From the NCBI RefSeq assembly GCF_008831285.2, contig NC_045145.1:24242802-24306801 (forward strand): DNA of 64,000 nucleotides, in the 5' to 3' direction. The stretch is from Nymphaea colorata (taxonomy: Eukaryota > Streptophyta > Magnoliopsida > Nymphaeales > Nymphaeaceae). Below the pieces are notes generated by a model that saw nothing but the letters and a program-made list of their open reading frames with translations, did no database searches and was not told the DNA's origin. The number at the start of each line of letters is the position of its first letter. Position 1 is the stretch's first letter. The position numbers were made by a program, and so were the translations under genes. Positions 10,399 through 22,418 of the stretch are shown one piece after another.

Positions 10399-10715
10399 AC
10401 TTTCTTGTTTCTATTAACCTTCAACTTAGAAAAAAAAAATAGAAGGCTGAAGTGGTTTCTTATAAGTTTGCCACCTAAAGGCGCATACCAATTTTTACAT
10501 GTATGTAACATGTATTTGTTTAGCATTCGCACTTACAAAAAAGAAATGGAGTATTTTCAATTCTTTTTCTCCTTCTGTTTCTATTAACCCTCATTTTAGA
10601 AAAGTAGAAGGCTGAAGTAGATAAGTTAAGCACCTAAATGCACATACCAATTTCTATATCTATGTGTATGTGAAGTGTTTTACATTTTCACTTAAAAAAA
10701 GGAGACAGACCATTT
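10399..10715. repeat. two-copy tandem repeat, about 165 bp unit
   Basis: TTTCTATTAACC, AGAAGGCTGAAGT, CACCTAAA(G/T)G and CATACCAATTT blocks occur in the same order in 10399-10560 and 10575-10715. The copies have diverged. The 101- and 110-residue open frames that overlap it are not supported as genes. Confidence 0.65.
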
Positions 10716-10811
10716 TCAATATGGCTATGAGACCAATATCACTACTAGTAAATATCCACATTGTATGTTAATATACATCCAGCCATACTTTCCTTCCCAT
10801 CTAAGTAACTA

Positions 10812-11612
10812 TTTTGAACCAATAGAACAGTAAAAACATGAAATTTTGATTACCTATACTAGCTTTTGCATCTTTTGGGTTTGAAATAGCCATCATACTG
10901 CAAAAGTTAAAACACAAAAACAGTGAGGAGCAATGCACAACAACACAAACAAGGAGTGTTGTACCTTGAGTTGTGGAACTCATACATGTGGTTTTGAACA
11001 TTCAAGAATGTATAGTACCAAGGTTGAAGAACATGACTTTGGATGGTCACCAATGTGAAGCAATGGGCGCATTATAGTACATAATGTATGATACTTTTGG
11101 GAAAGAATCATTAATGGTAGGTGACCAAATAAGAAATGGGGGAAAATATGAAAATAAATCTTTTTTTTCTTTTTTTTAAACAAAGAAAAATTGTAAACTT
11201 TGGATTGGATCATCTTCACTTATACAGATACTATCCATTTTTTAGTTTGCTTTTCCAATCTTTCATAACTAATATCAATAAGTGTCCAATTTGATTATCT
11301 ATTTGGGCAAAGTTCATAAAGATTTTTTTTCCTTTACAAAACAAAGCAAAAATTGATTGGTGGGATTGTATATACTATGAAAAATGTCATTATATAGTTG
11401 GAATACTTAAAAAGTAAAAGGGAAAGATGATAAAAGTAAATCCTTTGTGCATATTTTCTTTCTAGTCATCGGTAAGTACCTACTCAAATGGTTGGGCATG
11501 ATGCCTCGTGCCACTAAGAAGAAAATACATGATCAATTTCACTAATAAATAACAAAAAAATGCAATAATTGATATGTTTAGACTAAAAGCAAATGTAATG
11601 CTAACATCACTG
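10812..11612 (-). repeat. inverted-duplicate arm A (left)
   Basis: It aligns in inverted orientation with 16138-17056. Shared blocks include CATGTATGAGTTCCACAACT, the TTATTTGGTCACCTAC / GTAGGTGACCAAATAA block, and the GAAGCAATGGGC / GCCCATTGCTTC block. The complement of about 10840-10900 has an acceptor-like TTTTGCAG and a following donor-like GTAATC, so a decayed gene exon is possible. No product is recognised. Confidence 0.8.
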
Positions 11613-11624
11613 CATTGAAACAAA

Positions 11625-12040
11625 TCAACTCAGAAAATAAGAACTTCTCAATTTGGTAAATGTGTTAACTCCTGCATTTAGTTTTCCAAGGAAAAAAAAC
11701 CCTCCTTTTTGGTTCACCTTTTTTAATCCATACCTATCTTTTCTTTTTATCATGACAAGTTTATTTTTTATGTTAAGGCTGTTCAGATGCAAAGTTGTTT
11801 GGAGATGGCTCCCTTCTTTTTTATTAATAAAGAATGAAAAAACAAAAATACATCCTTGAAAAAAAAATAAGTGATTGAGTATTAGCCTAAAGCTTAGGCC
11901 AAAAGATCAACAAGAGACTTAAAGACCTGCTTTGCATGGTTTGCAACTCCTAATTATAGTATGTAGGTGCGAGTACCACGCCTTGGCTTTTATAAATTCT
12001 GAACTGTTTGTTGCAACCTTTGCTTCCAACATTTAACTTC
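11625..12040. other. unassigned sequence
   Basis: AT-rich with T-runs. No gene, RNA or repeat recognised. Confidence 0.3.
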
Positions 12041-12042
12041 CA

Positions 12043-12447
12043 GGGATGTCAAAGGATCAAATTCGAATGGGATAAACTCATAATAATATCCGTTCTTTTG
12101 GATATTTGCACGCTCGGATTTGAATTCGGACTCAAATACGAATGTAAAAAAAATTATATCTAAATTTGAATATGAATTGGATATTCGATATCACAATCTA
12201 AATCTGATCTGGATCTGAATCTAAATTTTGAACAGTATCTGATTGATTTTCAAAAGATAAGGGCATTGGATATATAATGTTTTTTTAAAACTAAATCAAA
12301 TGCGAACCCAAATCCCATTGCTTGTCACTTCTTAAATCCGAATCCAATCCAGTTTATTAATCATATACTATTTTTTTATATCCGATTTTTTTGGAACTAT
12401 CCAATTGGATATTTGATCTAAACTGGATACATTGATATACCTACCTT
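12043..12447. mobile_element. hAT-like non-autonomous element (GGATxxGAAT family)
   Basis: The left end reads CAGGGATGTCAAAGGATC and the right end, on the other strand, reads TAGGTATATCAATGTATCC, an imperfect terminal inverted repeat. The flanks are TAACTTCCA and TACCTTCCA, a possible 8-bp target duplication with one difference. The interior is rich in GAATCCGAATC-like motifs, as expected for hAT subterminal repeats. No transposase. Confidence 0.65.
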
Positions 12448-12449
12448 CC

Positions 12450-12945
12450 ACCAAAAAAGTTTAATCATGGTTTCCTAGGTCCTGAAGCAATATTGAACCT
12501 TGGGGATAAGGGGGAGACAAGGAGAAGGGGAGAGAACCTTTGTTCGTTTGATTGCTGTCCATTGGGACAGGACAGACAGAATGTGCTTTCCATCATACTA
12601 CTGTCTTGTTCTCATGGACAATGATGTTCTTTGTCTACCATTTGATAATTTTAGAAACAAAACACTACGTTCTTCATGTCCAGCATTTGTTTCACATAAG
12701 TCTGTTCTGTCAATCATGTTTGACATTTTTTTTCTATTCTGTTTGATCTATCCATTATGTCCGATGTTTGTGTCTTCCATGGTCAGTTCTGTTTATCCTG
12801 TCTGGTGGTTTGTTTATGTTATGTTCTGACTGCTTGTAGGAAGAGAAGTACTATGAGAATTTCCATAATGACAAAAAAGGGCCTCATAGACCTGTCAATT
12901 GAACAATGGCCATCAATCTTGTTTCAATTTAATGAGAATACCTTA
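12450..12945. other. unassigned T-rich segment
   Basis: Open frames of 109, 64 and 67 residues overlap here in different frames. They are T-rich with repeated GTCTGTTCTGT-like motifs and no domain. I read the segment as a decayed repeat between two hAT-like elements. Confidence 0.35.
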
Positions 12946-12947
12946 GG

Positions 12948-13303
12948 GATGTCAATATAACTGATCTGAATTGGATATGCGACCAAATTGATCCAAAAAA
13001 ATCAGATATGGAAAAATAAAATTAATGTCCATTAAGAAATCAGATTTAATTCAGATTTAAGAAATGACATCCGATTGGATTCATATTAAGATTTACTTTT
13101 AACAAATATCCTATATCTATTGCTATTACATTTTGAAAATGGGTCCAGTTCAAAATTCAGATGTGGATAAGAATATAAAAATCAGGTTTGGATTTGGTTA
13201 TGACTTTTGTTTAATTGTAGTTGAATCCAAATACGTGAATATCTGAAAAAGTGAATATGTTTAATGGTATATCTGATCTGAATTCAATCTATTGACGTCC
13301 TAC
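12948..13303. mobile_element. hAT-like element, second copy of the same family
   Basis: It begins TTAGGGATGTCAATAT and ends ATTGACGTCCTA, whose complement TAGGACGTCAAT matches the left end with one base missing. GATCTGAATTGGATAT-type motifs fill both ends. No coding capacity. Confidence 0.65.
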
Positions 13304-13309
13304 TGTGGC

Positions 13310-16130
13310 TGTCAATGACTTGGCTCCATGTCCTTTCAGCTAAAAGTTATAATACTGCACCAAACGAAAATTTTCTTTCAAACCCATTGCCGATACTAAG
13401 TAGCAATTATGAATTTGCAGTTTTTTTAATGATACTGTTATCCATGTGTATATAAAATATATCAATATCAATTCTTTGTATTGCATTTTTTGGAGATTTA
13501 CGATGTAATTTGATCGGTGAGACTGGAAGTACATGTTTATACAAATTTTTGAATCTAAAGAAATGATTCACAAAAATAATGAGTGACCCACCGGAGTGGA
13601 GCCAGACATTTCTAGTTTAGGGGTAACAGTATGTAAAGTTTGAATTTTTAAGGGGTAGAAATATGGAAACAATAGCTATCAATGTAAAAACAATTATGTT
13701 CGTCTGTTTGTATGGGGCAACTACCCACACATATCCCACACCTGCCTCTCCATTGGTCAATTGAAGTAGCTGGGCAAACCTCATCATATGAGCAAACGCT
13801 TGGGTCAATCCTTTTCCTTCTTCTTGCTGGATATATTATTTGTTTTTCAGGTCTCTGCTATTTTATGGGTGCATTTAAAAAGATCAAACATTTGATGTTT
13901 CCGTTATGCATTATTAGATCTGAAAACTTTATTAAAAAAACATTATGCATGATGAGTTATGAAAATTTTAATAAAAAACTGCACTCTACGTAACTTGCAT
14001 GCCAGTTTTTTTTTTCCCTAATGTCTTTAGCTGAAGCTATACCCTAACCAATTAGAATAGATGTTATAAAATTAGGTTTCCAACTCATAAGAAAGTTTTA
14101 AAAAAAATATTCATGCTACAGCTCATTTGCTTATCGGCTTAAAAAAATGATATAAACTTTGAAAATAGTCATTTTAAATTATCGATCCAAATCAACCGAT
14201 AGGGATTAAATCGTGTCGGTATTGGCACATATCGCATAGAAATCGCCTCCGATGCGAGTAGCATTGATCCGAGAGTATGTTTTCTTCTAGCTACGCAGGG
14301 TGTTGGACGGACGGACCCCAACTGAAAGTGTGTCGGAGGGCGACATTTTACTGTGACACAGGAAACTCTCTTCTCACTAACAACGGGAAAATGCGTCAAC
14401 CTCATTTATTTGCACCAAATCTTTCCCACTTTTCTCTTTTCCAAGCATCTTTAATCTTACCTTACCAGCCAGTTCAATTGTTTCCAATAAGATTAAACCG
14501 GCACTTCAAATTTCTTTCTGAAGCAAGCTTTGTTCACACGATGCACACACGTACAGCATGTGAGCTTTATTCGTGATAGAAGAAAGCACTCACAAAAAAA
14601 TACTCAAAACTAAGGTCCTACTAGCTCAAGACCCTAGAAGCAAGCAGCAACAATAGAGAAACCTTCAGGTATTCTTCTTCCATTGGTAGATTGTTAACCT
14701 CGTCACATCCTCAGGTTGATAAAAAAGAAGCACAAAAATGACATTTTCCCATCATCCTCTGCATTTTATTCGGGATTAAATCTCACCTGCTCCAAGTACG
14801 CGCGTACACATATCAACAAGCAAGAACTTTACGAAAATATTTAATAAAATATCAACGTTATGTCATGATATTCCTTGTTATTAATTTTTTTGATACTTTC
14901 CCTATGTTTTCGGCTTTAGAAGTGCCTCTTACTTCAGAATCTTGTTAAAACAGAATAGCACGTTTACAGTGTAACAAGTAAAAAATGGCAGCAACCAGAA
15001 AAAAAAATTAGCAAGGTAAAGCAACACAAACCTTGAGGAAACATAAGCATTTAGGCAATGGACCTAGCGCACAACCTCTCAAATAGCTTTCAATTAATAA
15101 TTTCCTCAAACTGGAGAGAGAGAGAGAGAGAGATGAACCTCCGATAGCTAGCTATGCCTCTCTTGACAGCGTCGTACCAAAGCCTGCCACCCTGCTTTAT
15201 CAGGTTTAATAAGGAGGAAAAAGAGGCAATAAGCCTAGGAAGTAAGGTTTGACACATTTATGGCCACCATTTATTCTTAATTTTTAAATTTCTAGAGCAG
15301 ATTTGAAAAAAATAAGATCGTCCCAATGTCCTCCATGTAGCAGTACTCTCACGTAGGACACATTTCTTTTAATAGAAACGGATACGACATACGAGAGATA
15401 GAAAGAAAGAAGAACAGATTATTGGACCATCACTTTTAAATTTATTCAACTATGTGTTTAATGTTGTCATGACACAAAAAATGAACTAGCGGGGAGAATC
15501 AAGCGCATGTTCATCAGTATTTCAATTGCGGAATCTTTCATGTACATTGAGATGAAGGCACACAAAAGTTCTCCAAATGGATTCAGCCCTGATCGGATGC
15601 ATAGCATAGTTGGTAAAACTAGTGAATTTCTAAGGGCTCAACTCCCTTGAATTGCAAATGGTGGGTGTCTGAAGCTTAGTAAGGATGTCCTGCTCTCTAC
15701 ATAGGTCTCAAAATAGCTCTGGACCCTAGGAGCAAACAAGGGAAAGGGAGAGTTGTTTCGGTCTTTTCGGCCCATCACATCTTAAGATACATTAATATTA
15801 TATAGGAGAGAGAGGACATGCTGCTACATATGGGTAACTTCCCAGGTGAAATCCTTAAGTAGAGCTAAGATTTATAGGGCAATAAGTTACCCAATGCCAC
15901 ATTATTTGGTACAAAGAAGTGAATAAATGAGGCCATTCCAAAAGTCAAATAGGCTCTCTTCCTTGCTCTGGATGACTGGCTATCAGTTTTTGAGAAGCTT
16001 CAACACTTTGGGATTCAACTGGCTGGTACATGTGTAGTATGTGGAAGAAATATGGAGCATCCACTATCTTGAAGTGTAAGAATGTCATGTTAGTCTACAA
16101 GCTTCTTGCGGACAAATTCATTATGATTAA
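13310..16130. other. 2.8 kb without recognisable genes
   Basis: Open frames at 13340-13808, 13712-13993 and 14169-14576 overlap on both strands and show no domain or codon character. A (GA)n tract lies at about 15113-15134. At about 15604-15690 an A-box-like TAGCATAGTTGGT is followed by tRNA-like spacing but no good B box. Nothing else is supported. Confidence 0.4.
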
Positions 16131-16137
16131 CAGTGAG

Positions 16138-17056
16138 CGGACAGTGATGATGGTAGCAATATTGTTTTTGTTTTTAGTCCAAACATGTCTATTTTTTCTT
16201 ATTTTCATTATTTATTAGTGAAAATCACCATGTGAAGAAGAACTGGCAAGACATATTTCTACTTGGTGGCACAGGGGCACCAACATTCCCAGTAACTTGG
16301 GTAGGTAGCCAAGGTAATTGCATTTTATAATCTTTTCCTTTTCTTTTCAAGCATTCCCATCTACTACATTTTCTTGATATGTTGAGATGCTATCAATCAA
16401 TTGTTGCTTTGTAAAGAAGGGGACAAAAATAATCTTTCTTGCCTTTGTCTTCTAACATATTCAAATTTGACACTAATTGACATTAATAATGAAAGATTTA
16501 TAAGACAAACTAAAGAAGGAAAGGTGTCAACTATTATGACAAGTGAAGATTGCAAAAAATAGAGTTTACTAAAGACAACAATTTTTCTAAATTAATTAAA
16601 AAAGAAAAAAAAGATTTATTTTCATATTTCCCCTAATTTCTTATTTGGTCACCTACAAACTGATTCTTTCCTAAAGTATCAATATAATAAGTGCTATAAA
16701 TCGCCCATTGCTTCACATTGATGACTATCCAAAGCCATATTCTTCAACTTTACTACACATTAATCTAAAATGTTCAAAGTCCCATGTATGAGTTCCACAA
16801 CTCAATGTATGCCTCTCCCTGTTTGTAATGCTATATATTATATCGTTTAGTTATAGTTTGTTGGGTGAAGGCAAAAGGCATCATGACCAGCCCCTTATGA
16901 AGACCATCGTGGTGGCTAATGACGTCCTCTTTTCTCATTCACTATGCATTGTTCTCTTTATTTTTGAGATTATTAACAGGTGGTTCAACCCCAAAATAAC
17001 AAAAGCTGGTATATAGGTCTTGAAAATTTCAATGTTTTACTATTCCATTAATTCAC
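16138..17056 (+). repeat. inverted-duplicate arm A' (right)
   Basis: Inverted partner of 10812-11612, with about 100 extra bases at roughly 16830-16930. Short exon-like stretches are visible (for example a frame giving LLGGTGAPTFPVTWVGSQ, then a GT donor at about 16315), but I recognise no family, and the other arm does not keep the frame. Confidence 0.8.
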
Positions 17057-17255
17057 AATTATTTTTACTTTGTTCTAATTAGATAGAAAAGGCTAACAAT
17101 GCAAAGTATGTATGGACGTATACTGATAAAAAAAAAGGGTTATTCGATATAGGTCTCCAACCCATATTGACCAGATCACCCCCTTGTTTATTGTTATCAC
17201 CAAAATTTACATTCTTATGCTAATTTTATGAGCTTTTATGTTATCATAAACTCTT

Positions 17256-17257
<2 letters not shown>

Positions 17258-17290
<33 letters not shown>
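17258..17290 (+). repeat. (TC)n microsatellite
   Basis: About sixteen TC dinucleotides in a row. The following 17300-17800 is T/G-rich with low-complexity open frames on both strands and no recognisable product. Confidence 0.9.
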
Positions 17291-17291
<1 letters not shown>

Positions 17292-17838
17292 CCATTCTGT
17301 TGCTCGGATTTTTCTCTTGTCGGTTGCTGATTTTGATCTTATCTGCTGATGCTGTTTGGCTATGTAGTTGAGGGTTATGTTGTTGCTACTGAGCTACTAG
17401 AGTTCTTGCTTCGGTGTTGGGTCTTTGCTGCTGGGATGTGGTGTAACGATTGATAGTTTGATATTGTCAAGGGTTCGGTTGTTGTCATTGGATTGTTTCA
17501 TTGAGCTTTTACTGTTGTCAATGCTTAGGGGGTCTCGTTGCTTATCTTTCTGCGGATGCTGCTTCGATTTCTGCTTTTCCTTGCTTCGGTTCATGCTGCT
17601 TGGATTCAAGGTGTCTAGTTTCTAGCTCTTTGAGGTTTTGCTACCTTCTTTGGTTATTGTTTTGGTCTTGGTTTCTGGTTTTTCGATTCATGTCGTTATT
17701 CTGTTTGTTATGTTTGTATTGCTTCATGAGAAGAGGGGGAAGGGGTGGCGATGGTACTTATGCTGTTAAACTTTTGTATTCAGGGTCATTATTTAGAGTA
17801 TAATGATTTCAAGCTCATAATTATGAGGAACATTATTT

Positions 17839-19101
17839 GAGAGAGAGAGAGAGAGAGGTTGAGCTGATAACATGGGAATTATAGCAAAATTTGGGGACAA
17901 AAAGTCCCCTAAATACAAGAACAAACCGCAAAAAGAGAAATAAAAGACGAAATATACAAGACAACCACACAGTAAACGAAATAAGAGAGGTGGGGAGAGA
18001 GTGAAAAGATAAAGCGGTACAATCACCCAACCACAAACGGAGGACGGCGCCGTAGCCAAATAGCAAAATGGACAATCTTTCACTGAGGGTGTGCGAGCGT
18101 TACGGCGCGCATGGTGACCAACCAATAAATACATTGCTCATATTGTGCTTTTTGCATATTTTCAAGTAAGTGCCTAAGAAAAACATTTTACATGAAATAG
18201 ACCAAAACTGGAGTTTTGGGCGTTGCCTGGAACCATTTAGTTCTCGTCGATAACTAACATGTTCTGCTTTTGACCTTTATTTGCTCAATTGTTAACAATG
18301 ACCAATATTATTTCAGCAAATAAATTCTACAATTACTTTTGTCTGTATATGTCCAGACATTTTTTCTGCATAACCAGCAAAAAAAAAATCTTCATACCAA
18401 GCGAAATTTCATACGCTAATAAATTGACAAATTGATTAAAGAAATCATATTCTAATCATTTAACTATAGAAGAAGAAATATGAACTAATAATTGTTTTAT
18501 TTTAATGATTGTACATCAGTTCCAGCGGGGTGACTTAGCGCTTCGAAACACCGGACGACATTACAGAGAGCACAATGTACTTGCCATTGGTTGCAACAAT
18601 TTTCTTCAAACAACGCCTACATCATTCCATCAGTTACAAAAAGAAGAATGCATAAGAAACCACCCCCTAATTACAAATTTTGAAGAATGCGAGACCCTCC
18701 AAAATGCCATCATCATTCCTGAGCAAACTTAACAAAAGATGCATCCAAGCAATCCAATTTCATAGCATTCTCCAACAAACAGGAAAGTTCATCATGAAGA
18801 AAGCAATTGAAGAACAACATCAGAAATAGGTTATAGAGCATATCCTCAGGACTGCCAGACCAGTCTCCAAAGGAAAACTAACAAAAGGAAAAGGGAAAAG
18901 GAAGATATCATCATTCCAGAAGTAATCAAACGGCAACAGGTTCTGAAACAATGAAAAGAAAAAAAATGAGAGAACAAAACAGAGGAGGAAAGAACAGACG
19001 GCGACCAAACAAACCTTCCTATCTCTAAAGATGGGGTCAATGAAAACCAGAACGAGAGAGAGGTTGAGAGAGAAAGAGAGGGAGAGGTTGAGCGAGAGAG
19101 A
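17839..19101 (-). repeat. palindrome B, left arm
   Basis: It aligns in inverted orientation with 20277-21336 over more than 1 kb. Shared blocks include the CAATAAATACATTGCTCATATT end, the TTCTGCATAACCAGCAAAAA block, the CATAGCATTCTCCAACAAAC block and the ATAGAGCATATCCTCAGGAC block. It holds about 180 extra bases at 17865-18050. Identity by eye is roughly 80-85 %. The open frames here (for example 18134-17793 and 19110-18820) are not conserved in the other arm. Confidence 0.9.
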
Positions 19102-19140
19102 ACCAAACAAACATCTTGTTGTTGGGTCCTACTAAACGGC

Positions 19141-19260
19141 TACCTCAAAGAAGCTGACGTCCATCTTTCGAGGCAATATTTTTCAGGCAAGGAGAAGGAC
19201 TACCTCAAAGAAGCTGACGTCCATCTTTCGATGCAATATTTTTCAGGCAAGGAGAAGGAG
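19141..19260 (+). repeat. 60-bp tandem duplication
   Basis: Two head-to-tail 60-bp units, 19141-19200 and 19201-19260, which differ at only two or three positions. The high identity shows a recent event within otherwise old sequence. Confidence 0.95.
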
Positions 19261-19568
19261 TGGACTATGGACTGAATCCCCTTCCTCTCTTGCTCTGGCC
19301 CCAATAAATAAAGGACTGCATTCATGCCCTAAAGATCCTAATGCAGGGGCACAATTATCAATTTTTGATGAGAGGGCCGAATTAAAGTTTTTATATTGTG
19401 ACAAGAGTTGAAATATCATTTTAAAATTTACATGTACATTTTATTTTATTTTTTCAAGGTAGGGCTAACGCCCCCATTAGACCCTTGCCTTAATGAGTGT
19501 TGGAAGTCACACCTACCCCACCTCAAAATTGAGCTCACGCCACTTGAACCAGTTCCCTTCCGCTTTCC

Positions 19569-19988
19569 AGCCACCACCTATTCGGCACCATTATGTGCAT
19601 ACATCTACTTATTTTTCTGTTTCCCAATATCACTATTATGTATCTTTCCAATCATGAATATACCAGAGCGCATCGCCCGTGCTTGGTGATGTGAATGTGA
19701 AATATAATTTGACGGAACAGTTTTTCAGATCTCGTGGCTGTGCTTTGTAGAGACAAATATCCAACCGACGAAAGAAACTTTGTGTAGATTAAGCAACAAA
19801 TATCGCTATAAAGCACAGCCACAAGATCTGAAAAAACTGTTCCGTGAAATTATATTTCACGTTCACATCACCAAGCAGAGGCAATGCGCTTTGGTAGATT
19901 CATGATTGAAAAGATACATAATCGCGATATTGGGAAACAGAAAAATAAGTAGATGTATGTACATAATGGTGCCGAATAGGTGGTGGCT
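19569..19988. repeat. near-perfect hairpin, about 181-bp stem
   Basis: 19569-19749 is complementary to 19806-19988 with about 14 differences by eye (around 92 % identity) and a loop of about 56 nt. The outer ends read AGCCACCACCTATTCGGC and its complement. It sits between the arms of palindrome B. It encodes nothing convincing. A transcript would fold into a long dsRNA. It could equally be a foldback DNA transposon. Confidence 0.92.
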
Positions 19989-20185
19989 CCGATCCAATAG
20001 TTAATAGCATAAATTCAAAATATTAACTTGTTGTCAAAAGAAACATTAATGTGATTATATAGGTCATTTCCAGTTCTGCTGCTGATCATACATTAGGATT
20101 CGTCGGATTATATTTTTCTAAACTAAACATTTTTTTCTTTAAACATGTATTATAAAAAATATGTATTCCAAAAACATAAAGTCAC

Positions 20186-20282
20186 AAGCAATGTTTTTAT
20201 TGGGCCGTCACTGGTCACCCTGCATGCCATAATGCTCGCACTCCCTCAGGAAAGATTGCCTCCTAACACGACTAAGGATCTC
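20186..20282 (+). repeat. direct terminal repeat of the right-hand unit of palindrome B
   Basis: It matches 21222-21311 in direct orientation (shared TTTATTGGG, GGTCACCCTG and CGCACTCCCTCAG-type blocks). The right-hand unit therefore carries direct repeats of about 100 bp at both ends, like a small LTR-type or SMART-type element. The left arm shows only one copy. Confidence 0.7.
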
Positions 20283-21336
20283 TCTCAATCTCTTTCTCTC
20301 TCAACCTTTCTCTCTCTTTCTCGCTCTGGTTCTTCATTGACCCCATCTTTAAGGAAGGAACGTTTGTTTGGTCGCCCTCTGTTCTTTCCTCCTCTGTTTT
20401 GTTCTCGCCTTTTTCATTGTTTGAGAACCTGTTGCCGTTCGATTACTTTTGGAATGATGATTTCTTCCTTTCCCCTTTCCTTTGGTTAGTTTTCCTTTGG
20501 GGACTGGTCTCGCAGTCCTGAGGATATGCTCTATAACCTATTTCTGATGTCGTTCTTCTCTTGCTTTCGTGATGATGAACATTCCTGTTTGTTGGAGAAT
20601 GCTATGAAATTGGATTGCTTGGATTTTGTTCAGGAATGAAGATGGCATTTTGGAGGGTCTTGCATTCTTCAAAATTTGTAATTCGGGAGCAGTTTCTTAT
20701 GCATTGTTATTTTTGTAAATGATGGAATGATGTAGGCGTTGTTTGAAGAAAATTGTTGTAGCCAATGACAAGTACCTTCTGCTCTCTGTAATGCCGTCCG
20801 GTGTTTGGAAGCGCCAAGTCACCCAGCTGGAACTGATGTACAATCACTAGAATAAAACAATTTTTAGTTCATATTTCTTGTTCTATAGTTAATTGATTGG
20901 AATATGATTTCTTTAATCAATTTGTGAATGTATTAGCGTATGAAATTTCGCTTGCTATGAAGATATGTTTTTTGCTGGTTATGCAGAAAAAATGTCCGGA
21001 CATATATACACAAAAGTAATTGTAGAGTTTATATGCTGAAATAATATTGGTCATTATTAACAGTTGAGCACATAAGGGTCAAGGTAAGGCAGAGCATTTT
21101 AGTTATCGACGAAAACTAAATGGTTCGTGAGGCAGCGCGCAAAACTCCAGCTTTGGGCACTTTCATGTAAAATGTTTTTTTTTTCAGGCACTCACTTGGA
21201 AATATGTAAAAAGGGCAATATGAGCAATGTATTTATTGGGTGGTCACCCTGTGCAGCATAACGCTTGCACTCCCTCAGCGAAAGATTGCCTCTTAACGCT
21301 ACGGAGGATCTCTCTCAACCTCTCTCTCTCTCTCTC
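20277..21336 (+). repeat. palindrome B, right arm
   Basis: Inverted partner of 17839-19101. It ends in a CT tract at 21311-21336 that mirrors the GA tract at 17841-17857. The 114-residue open frame at 20145-20489 overlaps it and is not conserved in the other arm. Confidence 0.9.
21222..21311 (+). repeat. second direct terminal repeat
   Basis: Direct partner of 20186-20282. It lies at the outer end of the arm, and its mirror is at about 18055-18140. Confidence 0.7.
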
Positions 21337-21794
21337 ATCTGCCATTGGAACAACTTCCAGAGGAAGGATCCGTCAAACCATCAAATTGAGCTCACCTCAA
21401 TGTGAATGATGTTACTGTCAAAGATACAAATGGTGGATGTGAAGGCACAAAAGCATACACGGTAGTATGTGACTACGATCGGATCACACTTCAGGGTTTG
21501 CCACAATGGAAGAGAGAGTAAACAAGTTATACAGAATTATGCTGACATCTCGAGAAGCATGAGGTCTAATCATGCATAGGAGGCTCAGGTAGCTACAGGT
21601 TGGAGGAGAAGTTCTTTGAAATGTAAGGAAGCAAGAGAAAATGTATATTAATAGTGGGAATATAGGAATTCCTATGGAAGGGTTTCATCTAAAAGTGTTG
21701 GCAGAAAATTTTCCCAATTGTTTGAGGATTGTATGTGTTGAGGTAGGTACTAAGATCAGTTATAATTTCAAGAGGGGGATCCATTCTTCTCTAT

Positions 21795-22418
21795 TAAGAT
21801 GAATGTTGAAGGATGGAATACAAGGGGACTAGCAAGAAACAGCCCAAAGAGAATGGCGCTTTCTAGTTGATGATAATTGAGGGTGTGTTGCATTTACATG
21901 GAAGAATAAGTGTGTCAAACTGGCTTCTTGCAGATTCAATGGATGAGTTGCAGTTTTGAAGTGGTTAGGACTAACCAGTTGATAATATATCTGACGTTTA
22001 TCTTCATACAAACTCTAGAATGAGAAGGAAACATCTACTCATGATATGTGTTGTATTGGAAAACAAGCAAGTTTTTGTACAAGTATTGAATGATGTTAAC
22101 TCAATCAAGGAGAGGTCAGAGAAAACTAGCAAGTCATCGGCAGCCATGGCCTTTATGTCCTTTATTTCCTTCATTCAGCTTTCTAAACTAGAAGACGTAA
22201 GAGATGAAAATAATGGTTTCACTTGGTTCAACAAAGGCAACAAATCCTTTTTTGTGCAAAGTAAAATTGATAGGTATCCTGATAATAACCTATGGATCGA
22301 TCAAATAGAGAAAAGATTCAATCTATTGGTGAAACCAGCGTCTTCATCTAATCATGCTATTTTGGTGTTTCAAGTTAGTCAAGGTTCTTCCAATTTAATG
22401 AGCAGGGGCATTTTCTAG
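21795..22418 (+). pseudogene. LINE endonuclease (APE type) remnant
   Basis: At 21795 the frame reads MNVEGWNTRGLARNSPKR, matching the usual WNVRGLN start of plant L1 endonucleases. After a gap, 22085-22380 has the FISFIQLSKLEDVRDENNG and FTWFNKGN blocks, then KIDR, and finally a SSSNHAILVF block where active copies have SDH. The replacement of the catalytic Asp-His pair by Asn-His would abolish nicking of the target DNA. Confidence 0.85.

Noticed and set aside
15604-15690. tRNA-like or SINE-like sequence (TAGCATAGTTGGT)
   Set aside because: Good A box but no B box at proper spacing and no cloverleaf could be drawn.
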